Source: Pasteurellaceae bacterium (lineage in GTDB: Bacteria > Pseudomonadota > Gammaproteobacteria > Enterobacterales > Pasteurellaceae). From it: a stretch of DNA of 64,000 nucleotides. A model generated the notes under the pieces. The model ran no database searches, was not told the DNA's origin, and saw nothing but the letters and a program-made list of their open reading frames with translations. A program made the position numbers and the translations under genes. Position 1 is the stretch's first letter; the number at the start of each line of letters is the position of its first letter. Positions 1 through 8,369 of the stretch are shown here, in pieces. The stretch lies in contig CAAEJV010000032.1 in NCBI GenBank assembly GCA_900756155.1, positions 32,756 through 96,755 of the forward strand, given 5' to 3'.

Positions 1-1314
1 CATTGGGAACCCTCTGCTGAAACCCAAGAGATTTTAGATACGTGTAAAGTCATTGCTCAACAAAAACAAGGCGTGATTGCTTGCTATATTATTTCAATGG
101 CGAGAAGTGCCTCTGATGTGCTTGCTGTGCATTTATTATTAAAAGAAGCAGGCGTGCCTTATCACATTCCTGTCGTGCCACTTTTTGAAACCTTAGATGA
201 CTTAGATGCTTCTGAAGGGGTCATGCGTCAATTGTTTAATATTGGTTGGTATCGTGGTGTGATTAATAATCATCAAATGGTGATGATTGGTTATTCTGAC
301 TCAGCTAAAGATGCGGGAATGATGGCGGCCTCATGGGCACAATATCGTGCACAAGAGGCATTAGTTAATCTAACCGAAGAATTAGGTATTGAACTCACCT
401 TATTCCATGGTCGTGGTGGTACGATTGGTCGAGGTGGTGCGCCTGCACATGCGGCATTACTTTCTCAGCCACCACGCTCACTCAAAAATGGTTTACGTGT
501 AACTGAACAAGGAGAAATGATCCGCTTTAAACTTGGTTTACCCGAAGTTGCGGTTGAAACCTTTGATCTTTACGCGAGCGCGATTTTAGAAGCAAACTTA
601 CTCCCACCGCCAGAACCAAAAGCAGAATGGCGTACTGTGATGGATGAACTTTCCGCTACTTCATGCGACATTTACCGTAGTGTTGTTCGTGGTGATAAAG
701 ACTTCGTGCTTTATTTCCGCAGTGCCACACCTGAACAAGAACTGTCTAAGCTGCCACTTGGCTCTCGCCCTGCAAAACGTAATCCAAATGGTGGCGTGGA
801 AAGCTTGCGTGCCATTCCATGGATTTTTGCTTGGATGCAAAATCGCTTAATGCTACCAGCATGGCTTGGTGCGGGGGCGGCAATTCAAAAAATTGTGGAT
901 GAAGGCAAAGGTCATATTATTGAAGAAATGTGTAAAGCTTGGCCATTCTTCTCGACTCGTGTAGGCATGTTAGAAATGGTGTTCAGTAAAACCGATACTT
1001 GGCTTTCTGAACAATATGATCATAACTTAGTGAAAAAAGAACTTTGGTACTTAGGTGAAAATCTGCGTAATCAACTCAATGCGGATATTAAAACCGTGCT
1101 TTCGCTTTCTCACAAAGATGAATTAATGGCGGACTTGCCGTGGATCGCAGATTCTATTGCGTTACGTAATGTTTATACGGATCCGCTCAATCTCCTTCAA
1201 GTGGAACTACTCCGTCGTTTCCGTGAATCGCCTGAAAACCCAAGCCCTGATGTCGAACAAGCCCTGATGATTACCATCACAGGTATTGCCGCAGGTATGC
1301 GAAATACCGGCTAG
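1..1314 (+). CDS. ppc: Phosphoenolpyruvate carboxylase, C-terminal half (left-truncated)
   Basis: The reading frame is open from the first base, so the gene starts left of the window; 437 codons are visible against about 880 in the E. coli enzyme. PEP carboxylase makes oxaloacetate from PEP and bicarbonate in the cytoplasm, refilling the TCA/fumarate branch. Seen: the glycine-rich catalytic loop FHGRGGTIGRGGAP at 403-444, the nearby SDSAKDAG segment, and the family's exact C-terminus MRNTG, whose Asn belongs to the aspartate feedback site in E. coli. No frameshift in the visible part. A terminator hairpin follows. The identity is very secure. Confidence 0.97.
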   Translation, partial: HWEPSAETQEILDTCKVIAQQKQGVIACYIISMARSASDVLAVHLLLKEAGVPYHIPVVPLFETLDDLDASEGVMRQLFNIGWYRGVINNHQMVMIGYSDSAKDAGMMAASWAQYRAQEALVNLTEELGIELTLFHGRGGTIGRGGAPAHAALLSQPPRSLKNGLRVTEQGEMIRFKLGLPEVAVETFDLYASAILEANLLPPPEPKAEWRTVMDELSATSCDIYRSVVRGDKDFVLYFRSATPEQELSKLPLGSRPAKRNPNGGVESLRAIPWIFAWMQNRLMLPAWLGAGAAIQKIVDEGKGHIIEEMCKAWPFFSTRVGMLEMVFSKTDTWLSEQYDHNLVKKELWYLGENLRNQLNADIKTVLSLSHKDELMADLPWIADSIALRNVYTDPLNLLQVELLRRFRESPENPSPDVEQALMITITGIAAGMRNTG

Positions 1315-1331
1315 TTACGGCAATTAGAAAT

Positions 1332-1369
1332 AAGTGCGATCAAAAACAACTATAAATTTGACCGCACTT
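1332..1369 (+). terminator. ppc terminator, built from an uptake-signal pair
   Basis: AAGTGCGATCAAA (1332-1344) pairs with TTTGACCGCACTT (1357-1369) with one mismatch, then a T-rich tract. The right arm is a perfect reverse uptake signal; the left arm has one changed base. Confidence 0.75.
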
Positions 1370-1427
1370 TTTGTTTTCTTTTTCTTGCGGTATCATACGC
1401 GCAATTGACTTGATGAAGGAAAACCCA

Positions 1428-1751
1428 ATGACAACTGATATTCAAAAACTTGATCCCGATGCTGCGATTGATCTTGCTTATGATATTTTCTTAGAAATGG
1501 CAGGCGAAAATCTCGATCCTGCAGATATTATGCTATTCAACCTGCAATTTGAAGATCGTGGTGCGGTCGAGTTTGTCGAAACGGCAGATGATTGGGAACA
1601 AGAAATTGGGGTATTAATCGATCCTGACGCTTTTGCTGAAGTTTGGGTGGGATTAGTGAATGAGAAAGATGAAATGGATGATGTGTTTGCAAAATTCTTA
1701 ATTTCACATCGAGAAGAAGATCGCGAATTCCACGTTATTTGGAAAAAATAA
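1428..1751 (+). CDS. yciU: HI1450/YciU-type DNA-mimic protein (DUF440)
   Basis: A 107-residue, strongly acidic protein (long runs rich in Asp/Glu such as EFVETADDWEQEIG and NEKDEMDDVF) ending in FHVIWKK. It matches from memory the HI1450 family, a putative double-stranded-DNA mimic reported to bind the HU protein. It should be a cytoplasmic monomer that competes with DNA for basic DNA-binding proteins. The ATG at 1428 is chosen because AAGGA lies just upstream and family members begin MTT; an in-frame upstream start would add 19 unconserved residues running back to the ppc terminator. The biological role is still poorly defined. Confidence 0.9.
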   Translation: MTTDIQKLDPDAAIDLAYDIFLEMAGENLDPADIMLFNLQFEDRGAVEFVETADDWEQEIGVLIDPDAFAEVWVGLVNEKDEMDDVFAKFLISHREEDREFHVIWKK

Positions 1752-1782
1752 CAACCTTCGCACACATATCAATTTACAAACT

Positions 1783-1815
1783 AAAACCGGTTTAATTTTA
1801 AATTAAACCGGTTTT
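1783..1815. terminator. Bidirectional terminator between yciU and hypE
   Basis: AAAACCGGTTTAATTT (1783-1798) and AAATTAAACCGGTTTT (1800-1815) are perfect inverted repeats between two convergent genes, with A- and T-rich flanks serving both strands. Confidence 0.85.
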
Positions 1816-1818
1816 TGC

Positions 1819-2832
1819 TTAACAGATTCGTGGTAAAGGTTCGTTGCGTGGTAAGTCTAATAAGCGACTTTGACCGAAAAGCCCAACAGCACGAACTTTG
1901 CCATCAGTCGTTACCTCGCCGATTACGGCCGCATTTTCACCTAATGGATGGCTACGAAGCGCGGTCAGAATTTCAGCTGTTTTTGCTTTATCCGCCACAA
2001 TCACTAATTTACCTTCATTAGCAAAATTTAACGCATCCAAACCAAGTAATTCACAAATACCACGTACTTCCTGACGAATTGGTAATACCGTTTCATCAAT
2101 TTGAATCCCTACTTTCTGAGCCTGTGCAAATTCATGCAGTACCGCATTCACACCACCACGAGTCGCATCGCGTACAGCTTTCACCCCTTCAATCGGACGA
2201 ATGCAATCAATAAGCGGGGCAAGCACAGCACAATCACTGCGTAAGTCCGTTTGAATACCAAGATTTTCGCGTAAATTCAAAATGGTTGCACCATGATCAC
2301 CCAAAGTACCACTCACGATAATCTGATCATCTGGTTGAATGCGATGTACACCCCAGTCGAGTCCGTTTGGAATCACACCAATGCCTGCCGTATTGATAAA
2401 CACTTTATCTATCGCGCCTTTTTGTACCACTTTGGTATCACCGGTTACCACTTGAATACCGGCTGACTGGCAGGCTTTTGCCATAGATTGAATCAATTTT
2501 TTTAAAGTTTCTAATGGTAAGCCTTCTTCCAGAATAAACCCACAGGATAAATATTTTGGTACGGCACCACATACCGCTACATCGTTAGCTGTACCACACA
2601 CGGCGAGTTTACCAATGTCACCACCCGGGAAAAAAATTGGATCAATCACAAAACTATCGGTAGAAAATGACAGAGTCCCACCTAAAGCATTCAACTCTTG
2701 TAAATCAATGCGAGCCTGATCTTCGCCTTGTGAAAGTATTGGATTATCAAATGCCTCGACAAAATAATCGCGGATCAACTCTTGCATTGTGGCACCGCCA
2801 TTTCCGTGTGCCATCGTAATAAAATCAGTCAT
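1819..2832 (-). CDS. hypE: Hydrogenase maturation protein HypE (thiocarboxamide dehydratase)
   Basis: HypE dehydrates the carbamoyl group that HypF places on its C-terminal cysteine, giving the cyanide ligands of the [NiFe] hydrogenase iron. Seen: 337 residues, the N-terminal HGNGG motif of the AIR-synthase/ThiL fold, the DATRGG segment, and the obligatory C-terminal PRIC, whose last Cys is the cyanide carrier. The ATG at 2832 (MTDFITMAHG) is preferred over an in-frame start 12 codons upstream because it follows hypD by 4 bases and has GGGA upstream. It is last in the order hypB-hypD-hypE; the usual hypC is not here but at 23143. Functional assignment is firm. Confidence 0.96.
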   Translation of the reverse strand: MTDFITMAHGNGGATMQELIRDYFVEAFDNPILSQGEDQARIDLQELNALGGTLSFSTDSFVIDPIFFPGGDIGKLAVCGTANDVAVCGAVPKYLSCGFILEEGLPLETLKKLIQSMAKACQSAGIQVVTGDTKVVQKGAIDKVFINTAGIGVIPNGLDWGVHRIQPDDQIIVSGTLGDHGATILNLRENLGIQTDLRSDCAVLAPLIDCIRPIEGVKAVRDATRGGVNAVLHEFAQAQKVGIQIDETVLPIRQEVRGICELLGLDALNFANEGKLVIVADKAKTAEILTALRSHPLGENAAVIGEVTTDGKVRAVGLFGQSRLLDLPRNEPLPRIC

Positions 2833-2836
2833 TGTT

Positions 2837-3949
2837 TTATTCCCGTCTGTATTGATAATAGGCCGCACATGCCCCTTCAGAAGACACCATTAACGCACCA
2901 TAAGCATTGTCAGGATTACATTTTTTAGCAAATAATGGGCAATCCGCCGGCTTACATTTACCGATTAATACATCACCGCAGCGAGAATCAGGATCATCGG
3001 CAACTTGATGTGGCTGACAAGCAAAATGCGCTTCCGCATCAAAGCATTGATAATCATCTGTTAGTTCAACACCCGATTCCGCAATTTCGCCTAATCCACG
3101 CCATTCACTACTGGCTTTCAAGCGGAACACTTCACTGATTGCCTGTTGTGCTAACTCATTGCCATGTTGGTGTACGATACGTTTATACTGATTTTCCACT
3201 TCACAGCGTTTTTCAACAATCTGCGTAACCAACATTAAAATAGCTTGTAGGATATCTAAAGGCTCAAAACCGGTGATCACAAAAGGCTTGTGATAGGTAT
3301 CACATAATTCTTGATAAGGTTCAGAACCAATCACCATACTAACATGACCTGGTGCAAGGAAGCCGTCAATTTTGACTTGTCCTTGTGACAATAAGCTGTG
3401 TAATGTCGGGATGATGGTAATATTTTGGCATACCACAAAAAAGTTTTTTACCTGCTGTTTTTTCGCTTGTTGCAAAGTAATCGCGGCACTTGGCATCGTC
3501 GTTTCAAAACCGAGTGAAAAGAATACCACTTTTTTGTCTGGATTATTGGATGCGATATTCAATGCATCAAGCGGTGAATAAACGATACGAACATCCGCGC
3601 CCTGTGCTTTGGCTTCTAATAATGAGCCTAGACGTCCGCGTACTCGCATGGCATCACCGAAAGTACAGAAAATCACTTCTGGACGACGAGCAATCTCAAT
3701 ACAAACATCAATTCGCCCCATCGGTAAGACACACACTGGGCAGCCTGGACCATGAATAAATTCAATACTTTTGGGTAATAAACGATCCAGCCCAAATTTA
3801 AAAATAGTATGAGTATGTCCGCCACAGACCTCCATCAAATATAACGGATTTTCTGGTGTAAAGTGCGGTTGGTTTTCCATTATTTTTTGTAGTCGCTGTA
3901 ACAGACTTTTAGCCAGTTCAGGATCACGAAATTCATCAACAAACTGCAT
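2837..3949 (-). CDS. hypD: Hydrogenase maturation protein HypD
   Basis: HypD is an iron-sulfur scaffold that, with HypC, holds the iron while CN and CO ligands are attached. Seen: 370 residues (E. coli about 373), the motifs CGGHTHTIFKFG and HGPGCPVCVLP near the N-terminus with the conserved redox-active cysteines, a GFEP segment mid-protein, and a Cys-rich C-terminal part (CKPADCPLFAKKC) expected to bind the [4Fe-4S] cluster. It lies 9 bases after hypB and 4 bases before hypE, implying one transcript. A perfect uptake signal (about 3861-3869) sits inside the gene, a sign of long residence in this lineage. Confidence 0.97.
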   Translation of the reverse strand: MQFVDEFRDPELAKSLLQRLQKIMENQPHFTPENPLYLMEVCGGHTHTIFKFGLDRLLPKSIEFIHGPGCPVCVLPMGRIDVCIEIARRPEVIFCTFGDAMRVRGRLGSLLEAKAQGADVRIVYSPLDALNIASNNPDKKVVFFSLGFETTMPSAAITLQQAKKQQVKNFFVVCQNITIIPTLHSLLSQGQVKIDGFLAPGHVSMVIGSEPYQELCDTYHKPFVITGFEPLDILQAILMLVTQIVEKRCEVENQYKRIVHQHGNELAQQAISEVFRLKASSEWRGLGEIAESGVELTDDYQCFDAEAHFACQPHQVADDPDSRCGDVLIGKCKPADCPLFAKKCNPDNAYGALMVSSEGACAAYYQYRRE

Positions 3950-3958
3950 TTGATGCTC

Positions 3959-4765
3959 CTATCGTTCTTGCGCTTTTAACCAGTCTAGCCATTGCTGTAA
4001 CCCTTCTCCACTTTGAGAAGACAACTGGATAACCTCAATTGTTGGATTCACTTGTTTCGCATAAGCAATACATTTTTCCACATCAAAATTTAAGTACGGC
4101 AGTAAATCTACTTTGTTTAAAATCATTAACTTCGAAGCCGCAAACATATGTGGATATTTGAGTGGTTTATCTTCACCTTCTGTCACAGATAAGATCACTA
4201 CTTTGGCGTGCTCGCCTAAATCAAACTCTGATGGGCAGACTAGGTTTCCGACATTTTCAATAAACATCAGGCTATTTTCCTGTGGCTGCAATTTCACCAA
4301 TGCATTACCAATCATTTGTGCATCTAAGTGACAACCTTTACCCGTATTAACTTGAATCGCTGGTACACCCGTTTGACGAATACGATCTGCGTCATTTTCT
4401 GTTTGTTGATCGCCCTCGATCACATAACAAGGATAGTCGTTTTTTAATGCGTTTAATGTAGTCGTCAACAAGGTTGTTTTGCCTGAACCAGGACTTGAAA
4501 CAAGATTAAGCGCCAAAATATGCTGATTGGCGAAAAATCGACGATTCATATCGGCTAATTGATTGTTTGCACCGAGAATATCTTGTTCTACTTTCAGTAA
4601 TCGTTGCTGAGTTTCTTCTTGTTGTGGAGAGTCTGGCATGCGGAAGGAGGAGTGAGAAAAATTAGGTAGTTTTGTTGCATGTTGCGCATTGGAATCATTA
4701 TGAACATGCGGTAATTCTCCGATTCTGACTTGGTCTGGATGGCCACAGCCACAGGTTGTACACAT
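3959..4765 (-). CDS. hypB: Hydrogenase nickel-incorporation GTPase HypB
   Basis: HypB is a SIMIBI-class GTPase that hands nickel, with HypA, to the hydrogenase large subunit. Seen: 268 residues; N-terminal MCTTCGCG, the CxxCGC high-affinity nickel site of the E. coli type; a His-containing but not poly-His linker (about residues 8-42); Walker A SSPGSGKTT near residue 90; an ENVGNLVCP metal/switch region; and NKVDLLPY for guanine recognition. GAGGTGA lies just upstream of the start. Nickel storage by a long His tract is not expected, which fits a dedicated importer next door (nikKLMQO). Confidence 0.97.
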   Translation of the reverse strand: MCTTCGCGHPDQVRIGELPHVHNDSNAQHATKLPNFSHSSFRMPDSPQQEETQQRLLKVEQDILGANNQLADMNRRFFANQHILALNLVSSPGSGKTTLLTTTLNALKNDYPCYVIEGDQQTENDADRIRQTGVPAIQVNTGKGCHLDAQMIGNALVKLQPQENSLMFIENVGNLVCPSEFDLGEHAKVVILSVTEGEDKPLKYPHMFAASKLMILNKVDLLPYLNFDVEKCIAYAKQVNPTIEVIQLSSQSGEGLQQWLDWLKAQER

Positions 4766-4812
4766 AAGTCACCTCAATAATTTTTCGTTTATTCTGTAAA
4801 TACTTAGAATCT

Positions 4813-4841
4813 ATGGTAATTCACATGCGTTAGAATACCAT
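4813..4841. other. Imperfect inverted repeat in the hypA-hypB gap
   Basis: ATGGTAATTC and GAATACCAT form a near-perfect hairpin in a 186-base AT-rich gap between hypA and hypB. In many hyp operons these genes are tightly spaced. The gap could hold a promoter for hypBDE or an attenuator; nothing more can be claimed. Confidence 0.45.
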
Positions 4842-4951
4842 ATTCTCTATCTTAAATATATTCTTTGAAGAGAGATAAATACATACTATCAAGTAGTTAG
4901 CGTATTTTATATTCAAAAGATCTGGTTAAATTTGCCAATTTAGACATCTTG

Positions 4952-5293
4952 CTATTTTACGGCAATTTCTTTCACTCTAAATTCGGTGCCACTTCGACGT
5001 TGTAAACAGGCACTGTGACAATGTGGACAGCAATCTTGATAGGCTTCAATCTCAACTTCCTTTTGACATTGCCAGCACCATGCAATCGCAGGTAAATGAA
5101 TAAAATGTAACTGACAGTTTTCAGCAACGGTATCTTTGCGCATAATTTCAAAGCAGAATTCTACCGCACTTTGCTCGACACAAGACAGTGCCCCAATTTC
5201 TAGCCAAATATCTGTCACTTCATGGATTTCATGCTTTTTCTGTTGTTGATCAATAATTTCCATAATATTCTGACAGAGAGACATCTCATGCAT
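4952..5293 (-). CDS. hypA: Hydrogenase/urease nickel-incorporation protein HypA
   Basis: HypA is a small nickel metallochaperone that acts with HypB on hydrogenase large-subunit precursors. Seen: 113 residues, N-terminal MHEMSL with the invariant nickel ligand His2, and the structural zinc site made of two CxxC pairs (CWQC and CPHC). AAGGAG lies just upstream of the start. It is the first hyp gene of the minus-strand set, 136 bases downstream of nimR in the same direction. An uptake signal (about 5163-5171) lies in the gene. Confidence 0.96.
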   Translation of the reverse strand: MHEMSLCQNIMEIIDQQQKKHEIHEVTDIWLEIGALSCVEQSAVEFCFEIMRKDTVAENCQLHFIHLPAIAWCWQCQKEVEIEAYQDCCPHCHSACLQRRSGTEFRVKEIAVK

Positions 5294-5429
5294 GATTTTC
5301 TCCTTAAAATAAAAAAGCAGTCTGTTCCAATTCTACTCTTTTTTGATGTTTATTTTCAGCGTTTCTGTGTTTCGTTGTTCGATATTTAAACGTTATTTGA
5401 AAAATTTTTACTGGTACTCGTGCTAGATA

Positions 5430-5843
5430 TCATTTTAGCGGCACAAAATTAATGCCGCTATGCTGCAATAAGGTATTCATTAAATCATTATTTTGCTCAA
5501 ACTGACTACATTTGCCTTTGAGCTGAATTAAGCGAATTCTCAAGTGAGCTAATTCATGGATCCGTTTTGATACTTCTCGAATATGTCGATCTAACAGCTC
5601 ATTGATTTCTCTTTCCTGCTCTTGAGTGGCACATTGAGGATTGAGCAACATTTTGATTTCTTTTAGTGAAATATCCAAACTGCGGCAATAGCAAATAAAA
5701 GAAAGTTGTTTCAAATGCTCTTCCGTATAAACGCGAAAATTACCACTCGTTCGCTTGGCGGGTTCAATTAATCCTTGTTTTTCATAGAAACGTACGGCTT
5801 CCACCGTACAGCCAACAATGTTGGCTAGCTGACCAATTTTCAT
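5430..5843 (-). CDS. nimR: NimR-type MerR-family nickel-responsive regulator
   Basis: A 137-residue MerR-family activator: N-terminal winged helix MKIGQLANIVGCTVEAVRFYEK, a long dimerisation coiled coil (about residues 75-112), and a short metal-binding end. Cys71 and Cys112 sit where CadR/PbrR-type regulators place ligand cysteines, but the third Cys is missing and His128 lies near the end. It is divergent from nikKLMQO, as NimR (HI1623) is from the H. influenzae nickel importer genes, so nickel is the likely signal. The shared promoter has a MerR-type 19-base spacer with a perfect dyad. No clear ribosome binding site precedes its ATG, only an A-run. CadR/ZntR-like metal specificity cannot be excluded from sequence. 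Confidence 0.88.
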   Translation of the reverse strand: MKIGQLANIVGCTVEAVRFYEKQGLIEPAKRTSGNFRVYTEEHLKQLSFICYCRSLDISLKEIKMLLNPQCATQEQEREINELLDRHIREVSKRIHELAHLRIRLIQLKGKCSQFEQNNDLMNTLLQHSGINFVPLK

Positions 5844-5859
5844 TTTTTTTAAATTACAC

Positions 5860-5890
5860 TTGACTCTGAAGTTACTTCATATTTTATACT
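5860..5890 (+). promoter_or_regulatory. nikK promoter with NimR operator
   Basis: TTGACT (5860-5865) and TATACT (5885-5890) are separated by 19 bases, the over-long spacing typical of MerR-activated promoters. Inside the spacer, TGAAGT (5867-5872), T, ACTTCA (5874-5879) is a perfect dyad. The geometry argues for NimR binding between -35 and -10 and untwisting the DNA when nickel status changes. Confidence 0.85.
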
Positions 5891-5928
5891 TTACCACAGT
5901 ATTCACATGTTAGAAAAGGAGAACTTCC

Positions 5929-6612
5929 ATGAAAAAAACAGCATTACTTATCACTGCACTATTCGGTGCTTCACTCGCTAATGCACATAATGTTTGGTTG
6001 GAGCCCGTTAAGGATGTAAAAGGGCAATATGTGGTTAAATTTGGTCATGAGGAAACTGAAACCTATCCTCAAAGCAAATTAAAAGCAGTACGCCTACTTG
6101 ATACTAAAGGCCAATTGCAAAATGCCACAGTAAACTTTAAAGAAGGCGAAGCACACTTTGCTGCACCTGATGCTGCCATCGCATTTATTCGCTTCGATAA
6201 TGGTGTTTGGTCGAAATTGCCAAGCGGTAAATATGTCGAAAAAACCAAACAGCAAGCCCCAGATGCTGTGCTTAGTGTTAATCCAGTCAAATTCGGCAAA
6301 GCGATTTTACACTGGGATGCGCAAGCAAATAAATCACATAACATGGATTATGAATTGATCCCACAAAGTGAACCGAAAGCGGGACAACCACTCGATATTC
6401 TCGTGTTAGTAAAAGGTAAACCTGTGCAAGGCATCAAAGTGGGTTTAGGCGAAGATCACCCATTCAACTTAACCAATGAAAAAGGTATTGCACAATTCAC
6501 CCCTAAAGCGGGCTATAACAAAGTCTGGGCTGAATTTGACGAGCCGGTTAAAGACAATCCTGACTATAACAAACGTAGTGTTGAATATATGCTGACTTTT
6601 GATGCGAAATAA
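5929..6612 (+). CDS. nikK: Nickel ECF transporter accessory protein NikK (DUF4198, periplasmic)
   Basis: A 227-residue exported protein: Lys-rich start, hydrophobic core and Ala-x-Ala signal peptidase site (SLANA, then His) at about residue 20, leaving a mature N-terminal His as a possible metal ligand. The body resembles DUF4198 proteins found with nickel/cobalt importers. In H. influenzae, NikK and NikL accompany the NikMQO core and are needed for nickel uptake. AAGGAG precedes the ATG. The stop overlaps the nikL start by one base (TAATG). The precise role, nickel delivery or stabilisation of NikM, is inferred from the family. Confidence 0.88.
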   Translation: MKKTALLITALFGASLANAHNVWLEPVKDVKGQYVVKFGHEETETYPQSKLKAVRLLDTKGQLQNATVNFKEGEAHFAAPDAAIAFIRFDNGVWSKLPSGKYVEKTKQQAPDAVLSVNPVKFGKAILHWDAQANKSHNMDYELIPQSEPKAGQPLDILVLVKGKPVQGIKVGLGEDHPFNLTNEKGIAQFTPKAGYNKVWAEFDEPVKDNPDYNKRSVEYMLTFDAK

Positions 6613-7115
6613 TGAAAAGAGTTGTATTTTTAACCGCACTTTTCACCTGGCTGTGCGCACCATCAGCATTGGCTCATAGTTTGCATGTATTTGCACAATA
6701 TGATGGACGCACAGTCTCTGGCAAAGCCTATTATTCCGATATGACCCCAGCTGCAGAAACCTATATGGAAATTTTGCAAGCTGGTCAGGACTCCCCTCTA
6801 TTGGAAGGCAAAACAGATCGCGATGGGCAATTTGCCTATCCGATCAATACGACTACCGAAGGTGCCATTAAAGTAGTGATAGAAGGTGAAGAAGGACATC
6901 GTGCCTCAATTGTTGCCAACAGAGTATCTACGCAAGCATCTAACAACAGTGGCAATGCATTGATGTTGGTCCGCGAAGATATTTCTAAATTAAAAGACAA
7001 AATTTACCTGCACGATATTATTGGCGGTATCGGCTATATTGTTGGTATTTTTGGCTTATGGGCATTGATTAGAGCCTCAAAGATGACGCGTGCGTCGCAA
7101 TCTAAGGAAAGATAA
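6612..7115 (+). CDS. nikL: Nickel ECF transporter component NikL
   Basis: A 167-residue envelope protein with a signal peptide (cleavage near SALA/HS), an extracytoplasmic beta-type domain rich in acidic residues, and one C-terminal membrane helix (YIVGIFGLWALIRAS) with a basic cytoplasmic tail. This fits NikL/NikN-type partners that bridge NikM. It is coupled to nikK by a one-base overlap and to nikM by a one-base gap. An uptake signal lies in the signal-peptide region, so part of the leader (TAL) is dictated by it. No catalytic motif is seen. Confidence 0.86.
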   Translation: MKRVVFLTALFTWLCAPSALAHSLHVFAQYDGRTVSGKAYYSDMTPAAETYMEILQAGQDSPLLEGKTDRDGQFAYPINTTTEGAIKVVIEGEEGHRASIVANRVSTQASNNSGNALMLVREDISKLKDKIYLHDIIGGIGYIVGIFGLWALIRASKMTRASQSKER

Positions 7116-7116
7116 T

Positions 7117-7728
7117 ATGCATTTATCGGAAGGTGTGTTGCATACACCCGTACTGCTTGGTGGTGCAGCTGTCGCATTAGTCTGCGTAATGATTGGTCTG
7201 AAACGTCTCAATTCGCAGCAATTGCCGCTAACAGCATTGTTTGCTGCTGCTTTTTTTGTTGCTGGAACCATTCATGTACCGGTAGGCATTGGTAGCGTGC
7301 ATCTCATCTTAAACGGCATGGCCGGCCTATTTCTTGGCTGGGCCGTTTTCCCTGCTTTTTTAATCGCATTAGTCCTACAAGCCCTGCTCTTTTCCTTCGG
7401 AGGATTTGCTGTATTAGGCGTCAATTTATGCGTGATGGCACTACCTGCCCTTCTTGTACATTGGCTATTTGCAAAAAGACTTGAACATGACAATTCCCGT
7501 CGCACTCAAATTACTGCCGGTATTGGTGCTGGCGTGATTGGCGTTGGCGGTTCAGCCTTGCTCGCCTCTCTAGTCTTAGCATTGGATGGCGGTAAAGCCT
7601 ATAGCGATCTGATCATGCTTCTGGTGATATCACATATCCCCGTATTTATTATCGACAGTATCGTCAGTGTCGGTGTGGTCTTATTGTTAAACAAAATGTA
7701 TCCAACAGCGCTCAGTGTGGTGAAATGA
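7117..7728 (+). CDS. nikM: Nickel ECF transporter substrate-binding membrane protein NikM
   Basis: This is the S-component that binds Ni2+. Seen: 203 residues with the CbiM/NikM N-terminus MHLSEGVL, in which the amino terminus and His2 help bind the metal, about six hydrophobic helices, and the conserved internal IHVPVGIGSVH segment with further His residues. The ATG at 7117 is chosen because His must be residue 2; an in-frame upstream start would add nine residues and destroy the site. The 3' end overlaps nikQ (ATGA). CbiM (cobalt) is the alternative, but the nikK/nikL and hydrogenase context favour nickel. Confidence 0.93.
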   Translation: MHLSEGVLHTPVLLGGAAVALVCVMIGLKRLNSQQLPLTALFAAAFFVAGTIHVPVGIGSVHLILNGMAGLFLGWAVFPAFLIALVLQALLFSFGGFAVLGVNLCVMALPALLVHWLFAKRLEHDNSRRTQITAGIGAGVIGVGGSALLASLVLALDGGKAYSDLIMLLVISHIPVFIIDSIVSVGVVLLLNKMYPTALSVVK

Positions 7729-8369
7729 ATTTCCTTGCTATTTTTCAACCGCACTTGCGATTAATTTATGTGTTTTTGTGTGGACTTATCGTCAGCACAA
7801 TGACACATATTTCAACGCTTATTATCCTTAATCTAGTCGTATTAGTCGGATTACTTATTGCGCTAATACGCTATCGAAAATCCCTTGCCGGTTATTTCAA
7901 ATATTGGCTTAAACTGAATTTTTTCACTTTGCTTGTTTGGTTGACCTTAAGCTGGAAAATCACCGAACAAGGTTTAGCATTAAATCCAATAGGGATTCAG
8001 CTTGCACTGCTCATCACGCTACGTTTCAATTTGATTTTAAGTTTAACTCGCCTCTTGTTAATTGATATGAACGAGAGCCTTTTATTGCAAGCATTGTGCC
8101 GTTTGCCATTACCCGAAAAACTACTTCACCTATTTGTTCTCACTGTGCGCTATATTTCCGTGTTCAGTGAAGTACATAAAAAGATGGATATGGCAATGCG
8201 AGCACGTGGCTACCAGCCAAAACTTAATGGCAGAACCTTATTTATCACGGCGCAGCGTGTCGCCCTATTATTAATTCATGCACTTGTTAAAGCAGAAAAA
8301 ACAGAAATGGCGCTAAAAGCTCGTGGCTTTCATCTGCATGATGTGAAAAAAACACAGGATAAATCTTGA
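7725..8369 (+). CDS. nikQ: Nickel ECF transporter transmembrane coupling protein NikQ (CbiQ family)
   Basis: A 214-residue T-component: four to five hydrophobic helices followed by two Ala-Arg-Gly coupling motifs, AMRARGY and ALKARGF, which seat against the ATPase in ECF transporters. It overlaps nikM by four bases and ends in TGATG with nikO, so NikM, NikQ and NikO are translationally coupled. An uptake signal lies at the start (about 7750-7758). It joins the ATP-hydrolysing NikO to NikM. Confidence 0.93.
   Translation: MNFLAIFQPHLRLIYVFLCGLIVSTMTHISTLIILNLVVLVGLLIALIRYRKSLAGYFKYWLKLNFFTLLVWLTLSWKITEQGLALNPIGIQLALLITLRFNLILSLTRLLLIDMNESLLLQALCRLPLPEKLLHLFVLTVRYISVFSEVHKKMDMAMRARGYQPKLNGRTLFITAQRVALLLIHALVKAEKTEMALKARGFHLHDVKKTQDKS

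Noticed and set aside
5430..5843. Assignment as ZntR, CueR or a cadmium/lead regulator
   Set aside because: Its position divergent from nikKLMQO and the missing third ligand cysteine favour NimR, though metal specificity remains untested.
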